Both the position numbers and the translations under genes were made by a program. Positions 37,453 to 49,088 of a DNA stretch of 64,000 bases are shown here, piece after piece; positions within the stretch are counted from its first letter, which is position 1, and every line of letters starts with the position of its first letter. Origin of the DNA: Verrucomicrobiia bacterium (GTDB lineage Bacteria > Verrucomicrobiota > Verrucomicrobiia > Limisphaerales > UBA9464); the NCBI GenBank assembly GCA_019634635.1, contig JAHCBB010000004.1, positions 62,001 to 126,000 of the forward strand. The letters are read 5' to 3'. The notes below the pieces were generated by a model that ran no database searches, had not been told where the DNA came from, and was given only the letters and a program-made list of their open reading frames with translations.

Positions 37453-38994
37453 ATGGCAGAACGGACGATTCTGGGCATCGCAATCCCGTTGACCGGGGCG
37501 TTGTCCATGGCGGTGGCGGCAGACCAGGCGCAGTTCGGGCAGGCGTGGTCGCGCAACATGGTATCCGCGGAGCGCGGGCTGCCTTCCCATTTTGATCCCG
37601 CTTCGGGGAGCCAGATCCGCTGGACGGCCGCGCTCGGCAGCGAGTCGCACGGAACCCCGGTGATTGCGGGCGGTCGCGTGTACGTGGGCACCAACAATGG
37701 CGAGCCGAGGGATTCCCGGCGTCAGGGCGACCGGGGGGTGTTGTTCTGCCTCAACGAGCACGACGGCCGGCTCCTGTGGCAGTTGGTGGTGCCCAAGCGC
37801 GAAGAGGACCCCTACTTCGACTGGCCGAAGTCGGGGATCTCCTCCACGCCAACCGTGGAAGGCGACCGGGTTTACCTGGTGGACAACCGCGGCGTGGTGT
37901 TGTGCCTGGATGCGGCGGGCCTCGCCAACGGCAACGAGGGTCCGTTCGTCGGGGAGGCAGCCTACTTCACCCCCGGCAGCACCAACGCCGCTGCGGCGGA
38001 TGTTCCTCTCGGACCGCTCGACGCCGACATCATCTGGGCACTCGATCTCACCCGCGAGTTGGGCATCTGGTCCCACGACGCGGCGCACAGCTCAATCCTC
38101 ATCCACGGAGACCACCTTTATCTCAACAGCGGCACCGGAGTGGACAACACCCACAAGGTGATCCGGACGCCGGACGCTCCCAGCCTGGTGGTCTTGGACA
38201 AGGCGACCGGTCGCGTGCTGGCGACCGACGGCCTGGGGATTGCCCCCCGCATTTTCCACTGCACCTGGTCTGCGCCGTCCCTGGGGCGCGTGGGGGATCG
38301 CGACCTCGTCTTCTTCGCCGGGGGCGATGGCATCGTGTACGCCTTCGAGCCGCTGCCGGCCGGGTTTCGACCCGATGCCACCGCGTCGAGGCCGGCCGTC
38401 CTGAAGAAGGTCTGGGAATTCGACTTTGATCCGGCGGCTCCCAAGACCGACATCCACCGGTACAACGGCAACCGTGCGGTCAGCCCGAGCAACATTTACG
38501 GCATGCCGGTGCTTCACGAAGGACGGCTGTACGTGGTCGGCGGTGGTGACTGGTTCTGGGGCAAACATGAGGCCTGGTTGAAGTGCCTCAACCCCGCGGG
38601 GTCCGGGGACATCACCGCCTCGAACCTCCTGTGGACCTATCCGGTCAACCGGCACTCGATGTCCACGCCGGCGGTCCACGACGGGCTGGCGTTTGTGGCG
38701 GATTCCATGCGGGTGCTGCACTGCGTGGACATCACCACGGGATCATCGCTGTGGACCCAGGAGCTCGGCGGTGAGGTCTGGGCGTCGGCGCTGGTGGCGG
38801 ATGGCAAGGTGTACCTCGGGACGCGGCGCGGGGACTTCTGGATCTTCGAGGCCTCGCGGGAGCGGCGTGTGCTGGGGCAGGTATCCCTGGGGGCACCGAT
38901 CAGCGCCACTGCGGTGGCGGCCAACGGCGTCTTGTATGTCACCGCCATGGACCGGTTGTATGCCGTCGGTTCAACGGCCGCCCCGCCGCGGTGA
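37453..38994 (+). CDS. PQQ-like beta-propeller repeat protein, secreted
   Basis: A 513-residue exported protein of the pyrrolo-quinoline-quinone-like (WD-type) propeller fold. The N-terminus holds a signal sequence (MAERTILGIAIPLTGALSMA). Blades show the usual GTPVIAGGRVYVGT, LFCLNEHDGRLLWQ, STPTVEGDRVYLVD, STPAVHDGLAFVAD and GEVWASALVADGKVYLGTRR. These proteins may be dehydrogenases or non-enzymatic scaffolds; no cytochrome motif is present and PQQ ligands cannot be verified by eye. Its start is divergent from nupC, with 104 bases between. Confidence 0.85.
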   Translation: MAERTILGIAIPLTGALSMAVAADQAQFGQAWSRNMVSAERGLPSHFDPASGSQIRWTAALGSESHGTPVIAGGRVYVGTNNGEPRDSRRQGDRGVLFCLNEHDGRLLWQLVVPKREEDPYFDWPKSGISSTPTVEGDRVYLVDNRGVVLCLDAAGLANGNEGPFVGEAAYFTPGSTNAAAADVPLGPLDADIIWALDLTRELGIWSHDAAHSSILIHGDHLYLNSGTGVDNTHKVIRTPDAPSLVVLDKATGRVLATDGLGIAPRIFHCTWSAPSLGRVGDRDLVFFAGGDGIVYAFEPLPAGFRPDATASRPAVLKKVWEFDFDPAAPKTDIHRYNGNRAVSPSNIYGMPVLHEGRLYVVGGGDWFWGKHEAWLKCLNPAGSGDITASNLLWTYPVNRHSMSTPAVHDGLAFVADSMRVLHCVDITTGSSLWTQELGGEVWASALVADGKVYLGTRRGDFWIFEASRERRVLGQVSLGAPISATAVAANGVLYVTAMDRLYAVGSTAAPPR

Positions 38995-39000
38995 CCGGGA

Positions 39001-40479
<1,479 letters not shown>

Positions 40480-40696
40480 GAAAACGAACGGCGGACCTTC
40501 AGCGAATCGGGCGTCCGGAGAAAGGGGAAAGCCGTGGCAACCCGGTGGCCCCATGGCAACGGGGTTCAGGCATTGGCAACCCGGCGGGGCCCTCCGCGCC
40601 GATTGGCCCGGTCTGCCGGACTCCGGACCGGCAGCGTGCCTCACGTTGGTCTTGGGGGCATCCGGATCCTGTGCCAGACTGCTCCCCGTGGATCCC

Positions 40697-41017
40697 ATGG
40701 AGCGACACCGGGAACTGGCCGCAAAGCATCCCGACAATGAACTCGCGAGGTTCAGCCTCGGCAGGGCGCTGTTGGATCGGGGGGACCACGCCGGGGCGCG
40801 CGGGCACCTGGCCGCGGCGCTGGAGCGCCGGCCGGACTGGATGGCGGTACAGATCCTGATCGGCCGCTGCGACCTGGAGCTCGGCAATCTTGCCGCGGCG
40901 CGCGCGGCGTTCGAGCGGGCGCGCGAACTCGCCATTCTGCAACATCATGACGGGCCCCTTGCCGAGGTGGAGGCCCTGCTGGCCGATCTCCCCGCCACCG
41001 CACCCACCACCTCGTGA
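40697..41017 (+). CDS. Small TPR-like protein
   Basis: A 106-residue protein of about three helical hairpins. [40 protein letters not shown] and [20 protein letters not shown] match the tetratricopeptide pattern (W/L-G-Y-A-F-A-P). There is no signal peptide, so it is probably cytoplasmic and mediates protein contacts. GTG 40688 is an alternative start. Its stop overlaps the start of the next prepilin gene (GTGA). Confidence 0.75.
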   Translation: MERHRELAAKHPDNELARFSLGRALLDRGDHAGARGHLAAALERRPDWMAVQILIGRCDLELGNLAAARAAFERARELAILQHHDGPLAEVEALLADLPATAPTTS

Positions 41018-41892
41018 GCTCCAATGCAATGCCCGCCGCCCGCCGCCGCCACGCCGGTCCTGCCGGTCGCTCGAGCAACGGATTTACGTTGATCGAGCTG
41101 CTGGTCGTCATTGCCATCATCGCGATTCTCGCGGGCATGCTGCTGCCGGCGCTTTCCCGGGCCAAACAGAAGGCCACCGGGGCTTCCTGCCTGAACAACA
41201 CCCGCCAGCTCATCACCGCGTCCCTGGTCTACGCGGCCGACTTTCAGGACTCCCTGCCGCCCAATGGGGAAGGGGACGCCACTGTCAACCTGACGAACCC
41301 GCCGCCCAACTTCGTCCCACGCCTCTGGGTGGAGGGGCGCGAGGGCAGCAACTTGCTCGAGGGTTCCGCCAACGGGTTGATCAACGAGCGGGTGTCCCTC
41401 ATCGCCCCCTACCTTCGTGCCAAGGGGAGTTTCAAGTGCCCGGGCGACACCTACACCCACACCATCAACGGTCGGAAGCAGCGCAATCCGCGCAGCTACA
41501 GCATGAACGCCTTCGTGGCGTGGACGGGCAACCCCTACAACAGCCAGGGAGAGCGCCGCACCTGGGTGGTTCCGATGAAATCTGGCGAGGTCCTTCAACC
41601 TTCTGAGACGTTCATTTTTGGTGAGATCCATCCCCAGAGCATCTGCCGTCCGTTCTTTGGGGTGAACATGTCCGGGAGCGGTGGCGTGTATCATGTTCCC
41701 GGAAACTATCACGGGCGGATCTCCAATTTTTCCTTTGCGGACGGCCACTCCGAGGCGCATCGCTGGGCCGACAGCCGCTTCAACAATCCGCCGTTCCGTG
41801 GCGATTATCATCAGGCACATGGTGGTGTTCCGGGCACGACCGGCCGTGCAGACACCCAATGGTTGCGCGAGCGCACGACGCGGCGCCGGTAG
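41014..41892 (+). CDS. Prepilin-type N-terminal / H-x9-DG protein
   Basis: A 292-residue pseudopilin-like protein. A basic leader precedes [20 protein letters not shown] with Gly at -1 and Glu at +5, then [20 protein letters not shown], the standard helix. The C-terminal motif is [16 protein letters not shown] (H-x9-DG). Translation may start at GTG 41014, overlapping the preceding stop, or ATG 41029. It would be processed by a prepilin peptidase and placed in the periplasm or envelope. Its exact role is unknown. Confidence 0.88.
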   Translation: MSSNAMPAARRRHAGPAGRSSNGFTLIELLVVIAIIAILAGMLLPALSRAKQKATGASCLNNTRQLITASLVYAADFQDSLPPNGEGDATVNLTNPPPNFVPRLWVEGREGSNLLEGSANGLINERVSLIAPYLRAKGSFKCPGDTYTHTINGRKQRNPRSYSMNAFVAWTGNPYNSQGERRTWVVPMKSGEVLQPSETFIFGEIHPQSICRPFFGVNMSGSGGVYHVPGNYHGRISNFSFADGHSEAHRWADSRFNNPPFRGDYHQAHGGVPGTTGRADTQWLRERTTRRR

Positions 41893-41905
41893 GGTGGGAG
41901 CACGG

Positions 41906-42550
41906 ATGAAGCCTCTCAAGGATTGCCGCCTGTACGCCTTTGTGGATACCGCCTGGCTCGACGGCCGTTCGCCAGTCGAGGTGGCCCGGCAGCTCGCCGG
42001 CGGCGGCGCGGACCTGATCCAATTGCGGGCGAAGGATCTCGATCCGGATGCGGTCCGGCCTCTGGCGGAAGGCATCCTGCGTGTCACCCGCGAGGCCGGG
42101 GTGCGGCTGGTCATCAACGATCATGTGGCACTGGCCCGGGATGTGGGGGCGGATGGTGTCCATCTGGGACAGGAGGATTTCTTTGATGCCGGACATACCC
42201 GGGTTGAGGCGCTGCGGCCTCCCGGCGCTTGGATGGAGTTCGGTCTGAGCAGCCATGCGCCCGATCAGGCGGGGCGCGCGGTGGAGGCGGGGGCCGATTA
42301 TGTCGCTGTGGGTCCCGTCCACGCCACACCCACCAAGCCGGGCCGCCCGCCGGCAACACTGGACTACGTGCGATGGGCGGCGGCCCACCTCGCGATTCCA
42401 TGGTTCGCCATCGGGGGCATCACCCTGGACAACCTCGACGCGGTGCTGTCCGCGGGCGCCTCCCGTGTCTGCGTGGTGTCGGCAATCCTGAAGCATCCCG
42501 ACCCGGCCGCCGCATGTCGGGAGTTCCGGCGGCGGATGGGTGCGATCTGA
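41906..42550 (+). CDS. thiE: Thiamine-phosphate synthase
   Basis: A 214-residue TIM-barrel enzyme that joins HMP-pyrophosphate and hydroxyethylthiazole phosphate to form thiamine phosphate. Conserved parts are [45 protein letters not shown] and [11 protein letters not shown] with VCVVSAIL at the phosphate site. GGGAG (41896-41900) upstream of ATG 41906 is a fair ribosome-binding site. No other thiamine gene and no TPP riboswitch is seen nearby. It lies between two prepilin-like genes. Confidence 0.92.
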   Translation: MKPLKDCRLYAFVDTAWLDGRSPVEVARQLAGGGADLIQLRAKDLDPDAVRPLAEGILRVTREAGVRLVINDHVALARDVGADGVHLGQEDFFDAGHTRVEALRPPGAWMEFGLSSHAPDQAGRAVEAGADYVAVGPVHATPTKPGRPPATLDYVRWAAAHLAIPWFAIGGITLDNLDAVLSAGASRVCVVSAILKHPDPAAACREFRRRMGAI

Positions 42551-42606
42551 CCGGGAGCTGGATTTGTGACTCGCCTTCGCGCCGCGGCCGGGATTCGATC
42601 CGGAGC

Positions 42607-43428
42607 ATGGAATTTCCGGTGGATGGACCCGGGGCCCGGCGGCCCCCGCCGGGTGATTTGCGGGCGTTCACCCTCATCGAACTGTTGGTCGTCATCGCCA
42701 TCATCGCGATTCTGGCCGGAATGCTCCTGCCGGCCCTGGGGAAGGCGAAGGCCAAGGCGCAGGGGACCAAGTGCATCAGCAACCTGCGACAACTCGGGCT
42801 GGCGACGGCGACCTACATCATGGACACCGGGGTGTATCCCGTGGGGATTGATGGGGCGGACGGCAACACATGGATCTGGCCTGCGCTGCTCCGCAAATCC
42901 ATGTACGGCGGGAAGAACACGGCGGTCTTTCACTGCCCGGCGGCACCGCCGAAATCCCAGTGGATCGCGAAGTTCGGGAGCGGGCTGCCCGCGAGGCTCG
43001 GGTATCTCGACGACGAGGTGCGCCTCAAGCCCGGCGGCACCTTCTTCATGAGCTACGGCTACAACGTCTGGGGTGCCTTCGCCGGGCAGAACCCCAACAC
43101 GGGTCTGGGCGTTTACATGGGAGACCCGGTTTGGGGCGAGACCCGGGAGTCGGCGGTCGTGAATCCCTCAGGGATGATTTCCTACGGCGACAGCAACTGG
43201 GATCTGAAAAAGAAGGGGGATCGGGACTGGAGTGGATTCATCGGCATGTACGACGAGCGGCAGTGGCCTCTCGAGGTTCATGCCGGCCGCGCCTCCATCG
43301 CCTTTTGTGACGGCCATGTGGAAGCCAAACGGCGGCTCGACCTGATCGGTCAACTGCACCGGGATCCCGCAAAACGCCAACAGGTCGCGCGTCTCTGGAA
43401 CCGGGACAACGAACCGCACTTTCGATGA
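42607..43428 (+). CDS. Prepilin-type N-terminal / H-x9-DG protein
   Basis: A 273-residue pseudopilin-like protein. The signal is [20 protein letters not shown] with Ala at -1. The helix continues [20 protein letters not shown], followed by LRQLGLA. The C-terminal motif is [19 protein letters not shown] (H-x9-DG), and [11 protein letters not shown] is the family ending. It is 57 bases after thiE on the same strand and about 1.6 kb from the preceding pseudopilin gene, which may be its paralogue. Confidence 0.88.
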   Translation: MEFPVDGPGARRPPPGDLRAFTLIELLVVIAIIAILAGMLLPALGKAKAKAQGTKCISNLRQLGLATATYIMDTGVYPVGIDGADGNTWIWPALLRKSMYGGKNTAVFHCPAAPPKSQWIAKFGSGLPARLGYLDDEVRLKPGGTFFMSYGYNVWGAFAGQNPNTGLGVYMGDPVWGETRESAVVNPSGMISYGDSNWDLKKKGDRDWSGFIGMYDERQWPLEVHAGRASIAFCDGHVEAKRRLDLIGQLHRDPAKRQQVARLWNRDNEPHFR

Positions 43429-43447
43429 GCCCCCCGGGCCCATTTGA

Positions 43448-45442
43448 TCAGGCCCGGCCGTCGCCGGGGCGGCCTCCCCGGAGGAGCTTCCGGTAGGTGG
43501 CCATGGCCAGGAGCGGCCAGGCGTTCCGGTACATGTCGTACTTCAGGTAGAAGACCTGGGGGAAGCCGGTGCCGGTGATCTCATCCTCAGTCCATGAGCC
43601 ATCGGGGTTCTGGGTCCGGATCAGGTACTCAATGCCCCGGCGGAGCCACGGATCCTCGAGGTCACCAAAGGCGCAGAGTCCCATGACGGCCCAGGCGGTT
43701 TGCGACGCGGTGCTCGGACCGGTGCCCTTGAAGATGGGATCGTCATAGGTGTTGCATCGCTCGCCCCAGCCCCCGTCGGGTTGCTGCACGCTGCGCAGCC
43801 AGTCCCGTGCCTTCAGCAGCCATGGTTCGCCCATGTCGAGTCCCAGCGCCTGAACGCCCCGCAGCACCTGCCAGGTGCCATAGATGTAATTGACGCCCCA
43901 ACGGCCGAACCACGAACCATCGGTTTCCTGGGTCTTGCGCAGGAATCGCAGGGCATCCTGCACCTGGGGATGGGATACCGGGTAGCCCTCGTACCCCAGC
44001 AGTTCGAGGATGCGTGCCGTGATGTCGGCGCACTCCGGGTCGAGCATCGCGTTGTGGTCTGCGAAGGGCACCTTCTCAAGAATGCTGTTGGTGCAGTCCT
44101 TGTCGAAGGCCGCCCAGCCGCCATCGCGGCACTGGAACGTCAGCATCCAACGGATGGCCCGTTGAAGGCAGGCGTCGCGCCGCGCCCGGTCGTCCCCGGG
44201 GATCTGTCGCAGCGCCAGCAGCACCATGGCCGTGTCATCCACGTCGGGGTTCCACTGGTTCGCAAACTCGAACACCCAGCCCGAGGGCTCAACGTCCGCC
44301 GGGTTCTTGTGGATCCAGTCGCCTCGAAACCGGATCTCCTTGTCCAGGAGCCAACCGCACGACTTTCGCAGCTTCGGATGGTCGTGGGGCACCCCCGACT
44401 CGCGCAGGCACATGGCAACAATGGCGGAATCCCACACCGGGGACAGACAGGGCTCGATGCGGAGGGTGTCCGCCTCCAGATGCATGAGCTTGAGCAGCTC
44501 GCCGTGGGTCCGGATCACCAGCGGGTGGTCATCGGGGTAGCCCAGCGCGATCAGCGCGATCAGCGAGTTCAGGATGGCGGGGAAGATGGCGGCCAGGCCA
44601 TCGCTGCCCTCGAAGCGCGCGATCATCCAGGCCTCGGCACGCCGGAGGGCGCGGCGCCGGAACGGATGCAGCCGTTTTCGCGCGAACCATTCCGCCAGCT
44701 TGTGCAGGCGGTCGAGCCACAGGAAGGCATTGCGCAGCGTGAAATCGAAGTACCGCGGACGCAGGGATTCGTTGAGTTCCCATTTCCCGTTGGGATACAG
44801 CTCGTCGAGGTGGACGCCGTTGCCCAGCGGCCGGGTGGGACGGAAGTGATTGATGATGGCCAGGGGGATGAGCATCGCCCGGGACCAGTTGCTCATGTCC
44901 CAGAAGTTCACATGGAACCATTTGCCGATCAGGAGGACTTCGCACGGGACCGTGGGGACATGGTTCCACTCCACCAGCCCGAGCAGGGCCAGGTAGAGCT
45001 TGGAAAAGGTGTTCATCCGCGGGACACCGCCAAGGGCGAAGGCGCATTCGCGGGCCTTCAACATCCTGGGGTCCGTGGCCGGGACGCCCGCCAGTTTGAG
45101 GGCGAGGTACGCCTTGACGGTGGCGTTCACCTCGGCGGGGCCGTGCGGGTAAATGTTCCAGCCACCATCGGCAAGCTGCCGTTCGAACATGTGGTGAACC
45201 GCCTTGCGCTCCCAGTCGCGGTCCACCTTCCCCCACCAATGATAAAACGCGACCATGTCCGCCACGAGGGTCACGTCCACCAGGAGTTCTCCCACCCAAT
45301 ACCCTTCCGGACGTTGTTCCGAGAGGAGATAGGACTGGGATCGGGTGATCGCTTCGTCGAGGGGCCGGAAACCGGAAGGTGGGGCGGTTCCCGTCCGCGG
45401 GTCCGCATTGGGGGCAACGGTCAAAACCGTGGAAGCCGACAT
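43448..45442 (-). CDS. shc: Squalene--hopene cyclase
   Basis: A 664-residue cyclase converting squalene into hopene, the first step of hopanoid lipid synthesis. The catalytic acid motif DVDDTA (DXDDTA) lies at about 398-403. Several QW repeats are visible: GYWVGELL, GGWAAFDKD, GSWFGRWGVNYIYGTW, QQPDGGWGE and GSWTEDE. The length is typical. The ATG at 45442 starts MSASTVLTVAPN, with no signal peptide, as expected for a monotopic inner-membrane enzyme. No squalene synthase or hpn genes are adjacent. Confidence 0.96.
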   Translation of the reverse strand: MSASTVLTVAPNADPRTGTAPPSGFRPLDEAITRSQSYLLSEQRPEGYWVGELLVDVTLVADMVAFYHWWGKVDRDWERKAVHHMFERQLADGGWNIYPHGPAEVNATVKAYLALKLAGVPATDPRMLKARECAFALGGVPRMNTFSKLYLALLGLVEWNHVPTVPCEVLLIGKWFHVNFWDMSNWSRAMLIPLAIINHFRPTRPLGNGVHLDELYPNGKWELNESLRPRYFDFTLRNAFLWLDRLHKLAEWFARKRLHPFRRRALRRAEAWMIARFEGSDGLAAIFPAILNSLIALIALGYPDDHPLVIRTHGELLKLMHLEADTLRIEPCLSPVWDSAIVAMCLRESGVPHDHPKLRKSCGWLLDKEIRFRGDWIHKNPADVEPSGWVFEFANQWNPDVDDTAMVLLALRQIPGDDRARRDACLQRAIRWMLTFQCRDGGWAAFDKDCTNSILEKVPFADHNAMLDPECADITARILELLGYEGYPVSHPQVQDALRFLRKTQETDGSWFGRWGVNYIYGTWQVLRGVQALGLDMGEPWLLKARDWLRSVQQPDGGWGERCNTYDDPIFKGTGPSTASQTAWAVMGLCAFGDLEDPWLRRGIEYLIRTQNPDGSWTEDEITGTGFPQVFYLKYDMYRNAWPLLAMATYRKLLRGGRPGDGRA

Positions 45443-45555
45443 GCCGGGCTAGCATGGGAGCCGACCCCGGACTGTAAAGGTCTTGTTTCGACTCCGAAAC
45501 AGCGCGGATCGAGTCCGGGCAGGGCTGGCACCCTGTATTCCGGCCTGCCGTGGAA

Positions 45556-45933
45556 TCAGCCCTCAAGGATCGCCACCGCCCCCGCAACGACAGGCGTATG
45601 GGTCAGACTGAGGTGCAGTCGGACGGCCTGACGCCGGTTCCAAAGGAGGCGCCCCCCGCCGTGGAGCTGCACCGAGGGCTGGCCGGTTTCCATCCGGCCG
45701 ATCTCGATGTCGTGCCACGCCAGGTCCCGTCCGATACCGGTGCCAAAGGCCTTGCCAACGGCCTCCTTGGCGGCGAACCGGGCCGCAATGTGTGGACCCG
45801 GCCGCGCCTGGGCCTGGCAATAGGCGGCCTCCGGGGGACGCAGAATCCGGTGGATGAAGCGCGGTCCGAATCGCTCGATCATCTGCTCAATACGGGCGAT
45901 CTCCACAAGGTCCATGCCCGTTCCGAGGATCAT
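45556..45933 (-). CDS. acpS: Holo-[acyl-carrier-protein] synthase
   Basis: A 125-residue enzyme that transfers 4'-phosphopantetheine from CoA to acyl carrier protein. Mg-binding D8 (GTGMDLVEI) and E57 ([14 protein letters not shown]) match the AcpS positions, as does IHLSLTHT-like [19 protein letters not shown] at the end. Its ATG overlaps the pdxJ stop by four bases (ATGA), so the two are translationally coupled. pdxJ-acpS is a conserved gene order in many bacteria. Confidence 0.95.
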   Translation of the reverse strand: MILGTGMDLVEIARIEQMIERFGPRFIHRILRPPEAAYCQAQARPGPHIAARFAAKEAVGKAFGTGIGRDLAWHDIEIGRMETGQPSVQLHGGGRLLWNRRQAVRLHLSLTHTPVVAGAVAILEG

Positions 45934-46703
45934 CGCGTCCCGGGATCCCGGTGTTTGCCCGGGTAGGCGGCCATGGCCTGCAGCATTTCGCCGACGGCTG
46001 CAGAAAAGCCGACGAACAGGGCTCTGCTGACGAGGGTGTGGCCGACGTTCAATTCCTCCAGGTGCGGCACTGCCGCCAGCGCCGGCACATTGCCGACGGT
46101 CAGCCCGTGGCCGGCATTGACGCCCAGCCCAAGGGTGTGCGCCCGTCCGGACGCGATCGCCAGGCGCTCCAGTTCGGCGAAGCGGGTCGCTGGATCGGTG
46201 TACACCCCGGCGTAGCGCCCGGTGTGCAGCTCGATGTAGCGGGCACCCACCTCGCGGGCGGCGTCCACCTGGGAGGCGTCCGGGGTGATGAACAGGCTGA
46301 CCGGGATTCCGGCTTCGCCGAGCCTTCGGCAGGTGATCTTCAACGCTTCGCGTGCGGCCACAACATCCAGTCCGCCCTCCGTGGTGACTTCCTCGCGGCG
46401 TTCCGGCACCAGGCAGACGATGTCCGGGCGCACCTCAATGGCGAGGTGCACCATCTCCGGCGTGTTGGCCATTTCGAAGTTCAGACGGGTCCGGACCGCC
46501 GCCCGCAGGCGATGGATGTCGCGGTCCACGATGTGGCGGCGATCCTCGCGCAGGTGGGCGGTGATCCCGTGGCATCCCGCCGCCTCGCATTGGATTGCGG
46601 CCAGCACCGGATCCGGTTCCGCCCGGGACGTTTCGGCCTCTCCGCGATATCGGGCCTGCCGCAGCGTGGCGACGTGGTCAATGTTGACCCCCAGCTTGAG
46701 CAT
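45930..46703 (-). CDS. pdxJ: Pyridoxine 5'-phosphate synthase
   Basis: A 257-residue TIM-barrel enzyme making pyridoxine 5'-phosphate from deoxyxylulose phosphate and aminooxopropyl phosphate. Conserved segments are [65 protein letters not shown] and [18 protein letters not shown] 46703 begins [11 protein letters not shown], the usual PdxJ start; an upstream in-frame start was rejected. It starts four bases after the stop of the lipoprotein gene and overlaps acpS, forming a three-gene unit. Confidence 0.96.
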   Translation of the reverse strand: MLKLGVNIDHVATLRQARYRGEAETSRAEPDPVLAAIQCEAAGCHGITAHLREDRRHIVDRDIHRLRAAVRTRLNFEMANTPEMVHLAIEVRPDIVCLVPERREEVTTEGGLDVVAAREALKITCRRLGEAGIPVSLFITPDASQVDAAREVGARYIELHTGRYAGVYTDPATRFAELERLAIASGRAHTLGLGVNAGHGLTVGNVPALAAVPHLEELNVGHTLVSRALFVGFSAAVGEMLQAMAAYPGKHRDPGTR

Positions 46704-46707
46704 GAGA

Positions 46708-48177
46708 TCAGGGCTTCGGGCGGGCCGCGGGGCGGTTGGTGGCGGCGGCGGAGGGCCGGTGACGCATGGGCGGCTTGGGATCAATCCAGTGCGCGAGCGC
46801 GGCCAGTTCGAATCCGGAAAGGCCCATGGGCGACTTGCGGGCGAGGGAGAGTTCCCCCGGGCCGATGACGAGGGCCTCCGTGACGGATTCCCCCATCCGG
46901 GGTGCCGCCGCCAGCAGCCACTGCGTAGCGGGGCTGTCCACCACCGCCTGACGCCCTTCGAACAGGTCCACCAACTGGTTGCCCAGATGCCAGTGATGGG
47001 CGGCCGCGCCGGTGAATTCCCAGTCGTAGTACACCAGGTTCGAGCGGTTCATCTGGACCAGCATCTCCGGGGCAAGTTCGTTGGTCGCATTGCGGGCTGG
47101 CATGAACCCGAACGTCAGGTAGCCCCGTCCCCCATCGGACTGGGCCTCAAACGTGGGCACGACGGGCAGATTGCCATTCAGAATCAGGCGGGCCGCCTTG
47201 GGATCGTGCTGGACCTCACCGCGGAACCGGGTGTCCCCGCCGGTGGCGAACAGCGGGGCGAGCCGCCGTTGAATATCGCTGACGGCGGCCCCCGGATCCT
47301 CGATGCGTGCGGCGAAATAGGTGTGCCCCCACTGCGGCCGGCCGGGCTGCCCCCAGACGAACAGTTCCGAGGGCACGACCTTCCCCGTCCAGGACTGCAG
47401 CCATGGAAGGTTCTCGATCAGGGAGGGAACCGCGCGGACCGCGGTGAACATCACGAGGGGCTCCCGGATTCCGCGGGGGATCTCCCATGCGGGGAGCGCC
47501 GCCGGAAGTGGCTTCGGCAGGGTGGCCTTGCCGGCCCACCGGGCAGCGCCGTCGCGGCAGGTCATGGAGGCCTGAAGCCCCAGGCGCCCCGGGTAGCGGA
47601 CATCGAACCGGGCCACCGCATCCGGATCGCCGGGGACCTCCTGCAGCAGCGTCCATGCGGCCGCGGGCGGCAGGAACGTTGCATCGGAGACGGCAATCAA
47701 CCAATCGGCCTGCCGCAGCGTGGCGGGCGCGGCATCGCCGCCGCCCCTCGCGGCGTGCATGGCGCGCACCCAGGCGGTCCAGGCGGCCTCCCAGGCCGGT
47801 GTCTGGGTGCCGAGACCCCGGATGGCGACGGCGAATTCGAGGCCGCCTTGCGGACGGGTCCGAATGGCACCGCGGCTCTCCTGCACCAGCAGGTCAGGAA
47901 TCAAGGCAATGCCTGAGCCCAGGTCCGCGGGTGTGGCCGGTCGGCCACGGGTGCCGACGTGCCACCAAGCCTCCGCGAGCCGCTGGGACAGCGGCCCCAC
48001 GACGGCGGCGGACTGCGGAAGGGAGAGACTTTCTGCGAGAACTGGAGCATTGGTCTGTGCCTTCAATGCGGCGCCCCCGGCGAAGTGCCATGAAAGCTCC
48101 GAGGGCGCCTCCGGGCGACTGCATCCGGTGGCGGCCAATAGGATCCCTGCGAACGTGACGAGGCCGTATTTCCGCAT
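46708..48177 (-). CDS. Putative lipoprotein of unknown function
   Basis: A 489-residue protein that is not recognised. ATG 48177 gives [20 protein letters not shown] with a lipobox (AATGC), so it is probably lipid-anchored. The body is rich in Trp and Pro and contains two similar halves each with an LF-x-G-x-T/R segment, but no catalytic motif is evident. The C-terminal tail is basic and Pro/Ala-rich ([18 protein letters not shown]). It precedes pdxJ with only four bases between and is probably cotranscribed with it. Similar hypothetical lipoproteins are common in Verrucomicrobiota. Confidence 0.7.
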   Translation of the reverse strand: MRKYGLVTFAGILLAATGCSRPEAPSELSWHFAGGAALKAQTNAPVLAESLSLPQSAAVVGPLSQRLAEAWWHVGTRGRPATPADLGSGIALIPDLLVQESRGAIRTRPQGGLEFAVAIRGLGTQTPAWEAAWTAWVRAMHAARGGGDAAPATLRQADWLIAVSDATFLPPAAAWTLLQEVPGDPDAVARFDVRYPGRLGLQASMTCRDGAARWAGKATLPKPLPAALPAWEIPRGIREPLVMFTAVRAVPSLIENLPWLQSWTGKVVPSELFVWGQPGRPQWGHTYFAARIEDPGAAVSDIQRRLAPLFATGGDTRFRGEVQHDPKAARLILNGNLPVVPTFEAQSDGGRGYLTFGFMPARNATNELAPEMLVQMNRSNLVYYDWEFTGAAAHHWHLGNQLVDLFEGRQAVVDSPATQWLLAAAPRMGESVTEALVIGPGELSLARKSPMGLSGFELAALAHWIDPKPPMRHRPSAAATNRPAARPKP

Positions 48178-48299
48178 AACGAGTGCGGACTTCCTCGCAC
48201 GTCCGAGACCGTTAGGCAACCACGGGCCATTGCCCGGCGTCCGCCGAAGCGGTCTACTGGGGGACCGCGACGGAATTCCCGGGGCGGGACTGCCGGCTT

Positions 48300-49088
48300 G
48301 TGGACTTGAATGCGGACCTGGGCGAAGGAGAGCCCCTGGCGAGGACCAGGGCCCTGATGCGTCTGATCACCTCGGCAAACATCGCCTGCGCAGGCCATGC
48401 AGGATCCGTCCGTTCCATGGAGGCGTGCGTCCGGTTGGCGCGTGAACACTCGGTGCGCATTGGGGCGCATCCGGGAATCTCCGGCGAATTCGGACGACTG
48501 CCGGTGACGCTCACGACGGATGCCTTTTGCTCGCTGGTGCTCCAGCAGGTCGCGGCTCTCGACACCATTGCCCGCCAATCGGGGACCGGGGTGGTGCACG
48601 TCAAACTCCACGGGGCCCTGTATCACGCCGCGGAACGCGAGAACCGGCTGGCGACCGCGCTGGCCGCCGTGGTCGGTCGCTGGTTTCCCGGAGTTCGCAT
48701 CATCGGGCTTGCCGGCGGCAGGGTGGTGGCCGCAGCGCGGGCGGCAGGCGTCCCCGCCTGGGCCGAAGGGTTTCTCGATCGGGGCTACCGTGCCGAGGGT
48801 ACGTTGGTGCCGCGCGGGACGCCGGGCGCTGTGGTTTCGGAACCCGCGCTGATTGAAGTCCGGCTGCGGAATCTCCGGGAGGGGTGTGGGATTCCGACCG
48901 TGGACGGGCGGCGCATTGAGGTGCAGGCGGAGACCTGGTGCGTGCACGCGGATTCCCCCGGAGCCGTGCGTATCGCCCGAATGGCGGCGCAGGAATGGTT
49001 TCCCCGGGCGCCTGCCGGCGAACGGGTCAGCGCCCGAGCACCATCCGGAAGCCGACGACCACCATCAAGACGCCGAAGGCGCGCTTGA
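48300..49088 (+). CDS. pxpA: LamB/YcsF family protein, 5-oxoprolinase subunit A-like
   Basis: A 262-residue member of the LamB/YcsF family. PxpA works with PxpB and PxpC to open 5-oxoproline to glutamate using ATP. Motifs are DLNADLGEGE at the start, ANIACAGHAGS, RIGAHPGISGEFGR, VKLHGALYHAA and WAEGFLDRGYRAEGTLVPR. The start is GTG 48300. PxpB and PxpC are not adjacent, which is unusual. The last 60 bases overlap the convergent TauE-like gene, and the final 25 residues (basic, Arg/Ser-rich) are not conserved. Confidence 0.85.
   Translation: MDLNADLGEGEPLARTRALMRLITSANIACAGHAGSVRSMEACVRLAREHSVRIGAHPGISGEFGRLPVTLTTDAFCSLVLQQVAALDTIARQSGTGVVHVKLHGALYHAAERENRLATALAAVVGRWFPGVRIIGLAGGRVVAAARAAGVPAWAEGFLDRGYRAEGTLVPRGTPGAVVSEPALIEVRLRNLREGCGIPTVDGRRIEVQAETWCVHADSPGAVRIARMAAQEWFPRAPAGERVSARAPSGSRRPPSRRRRRA

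Noticed and set aside
43700..45631. A 643-codon plus-strand frame opposite shc
   Set aside because: Antisense to the certain squalene-hopene cyclase; composition typical of a shadow frame.
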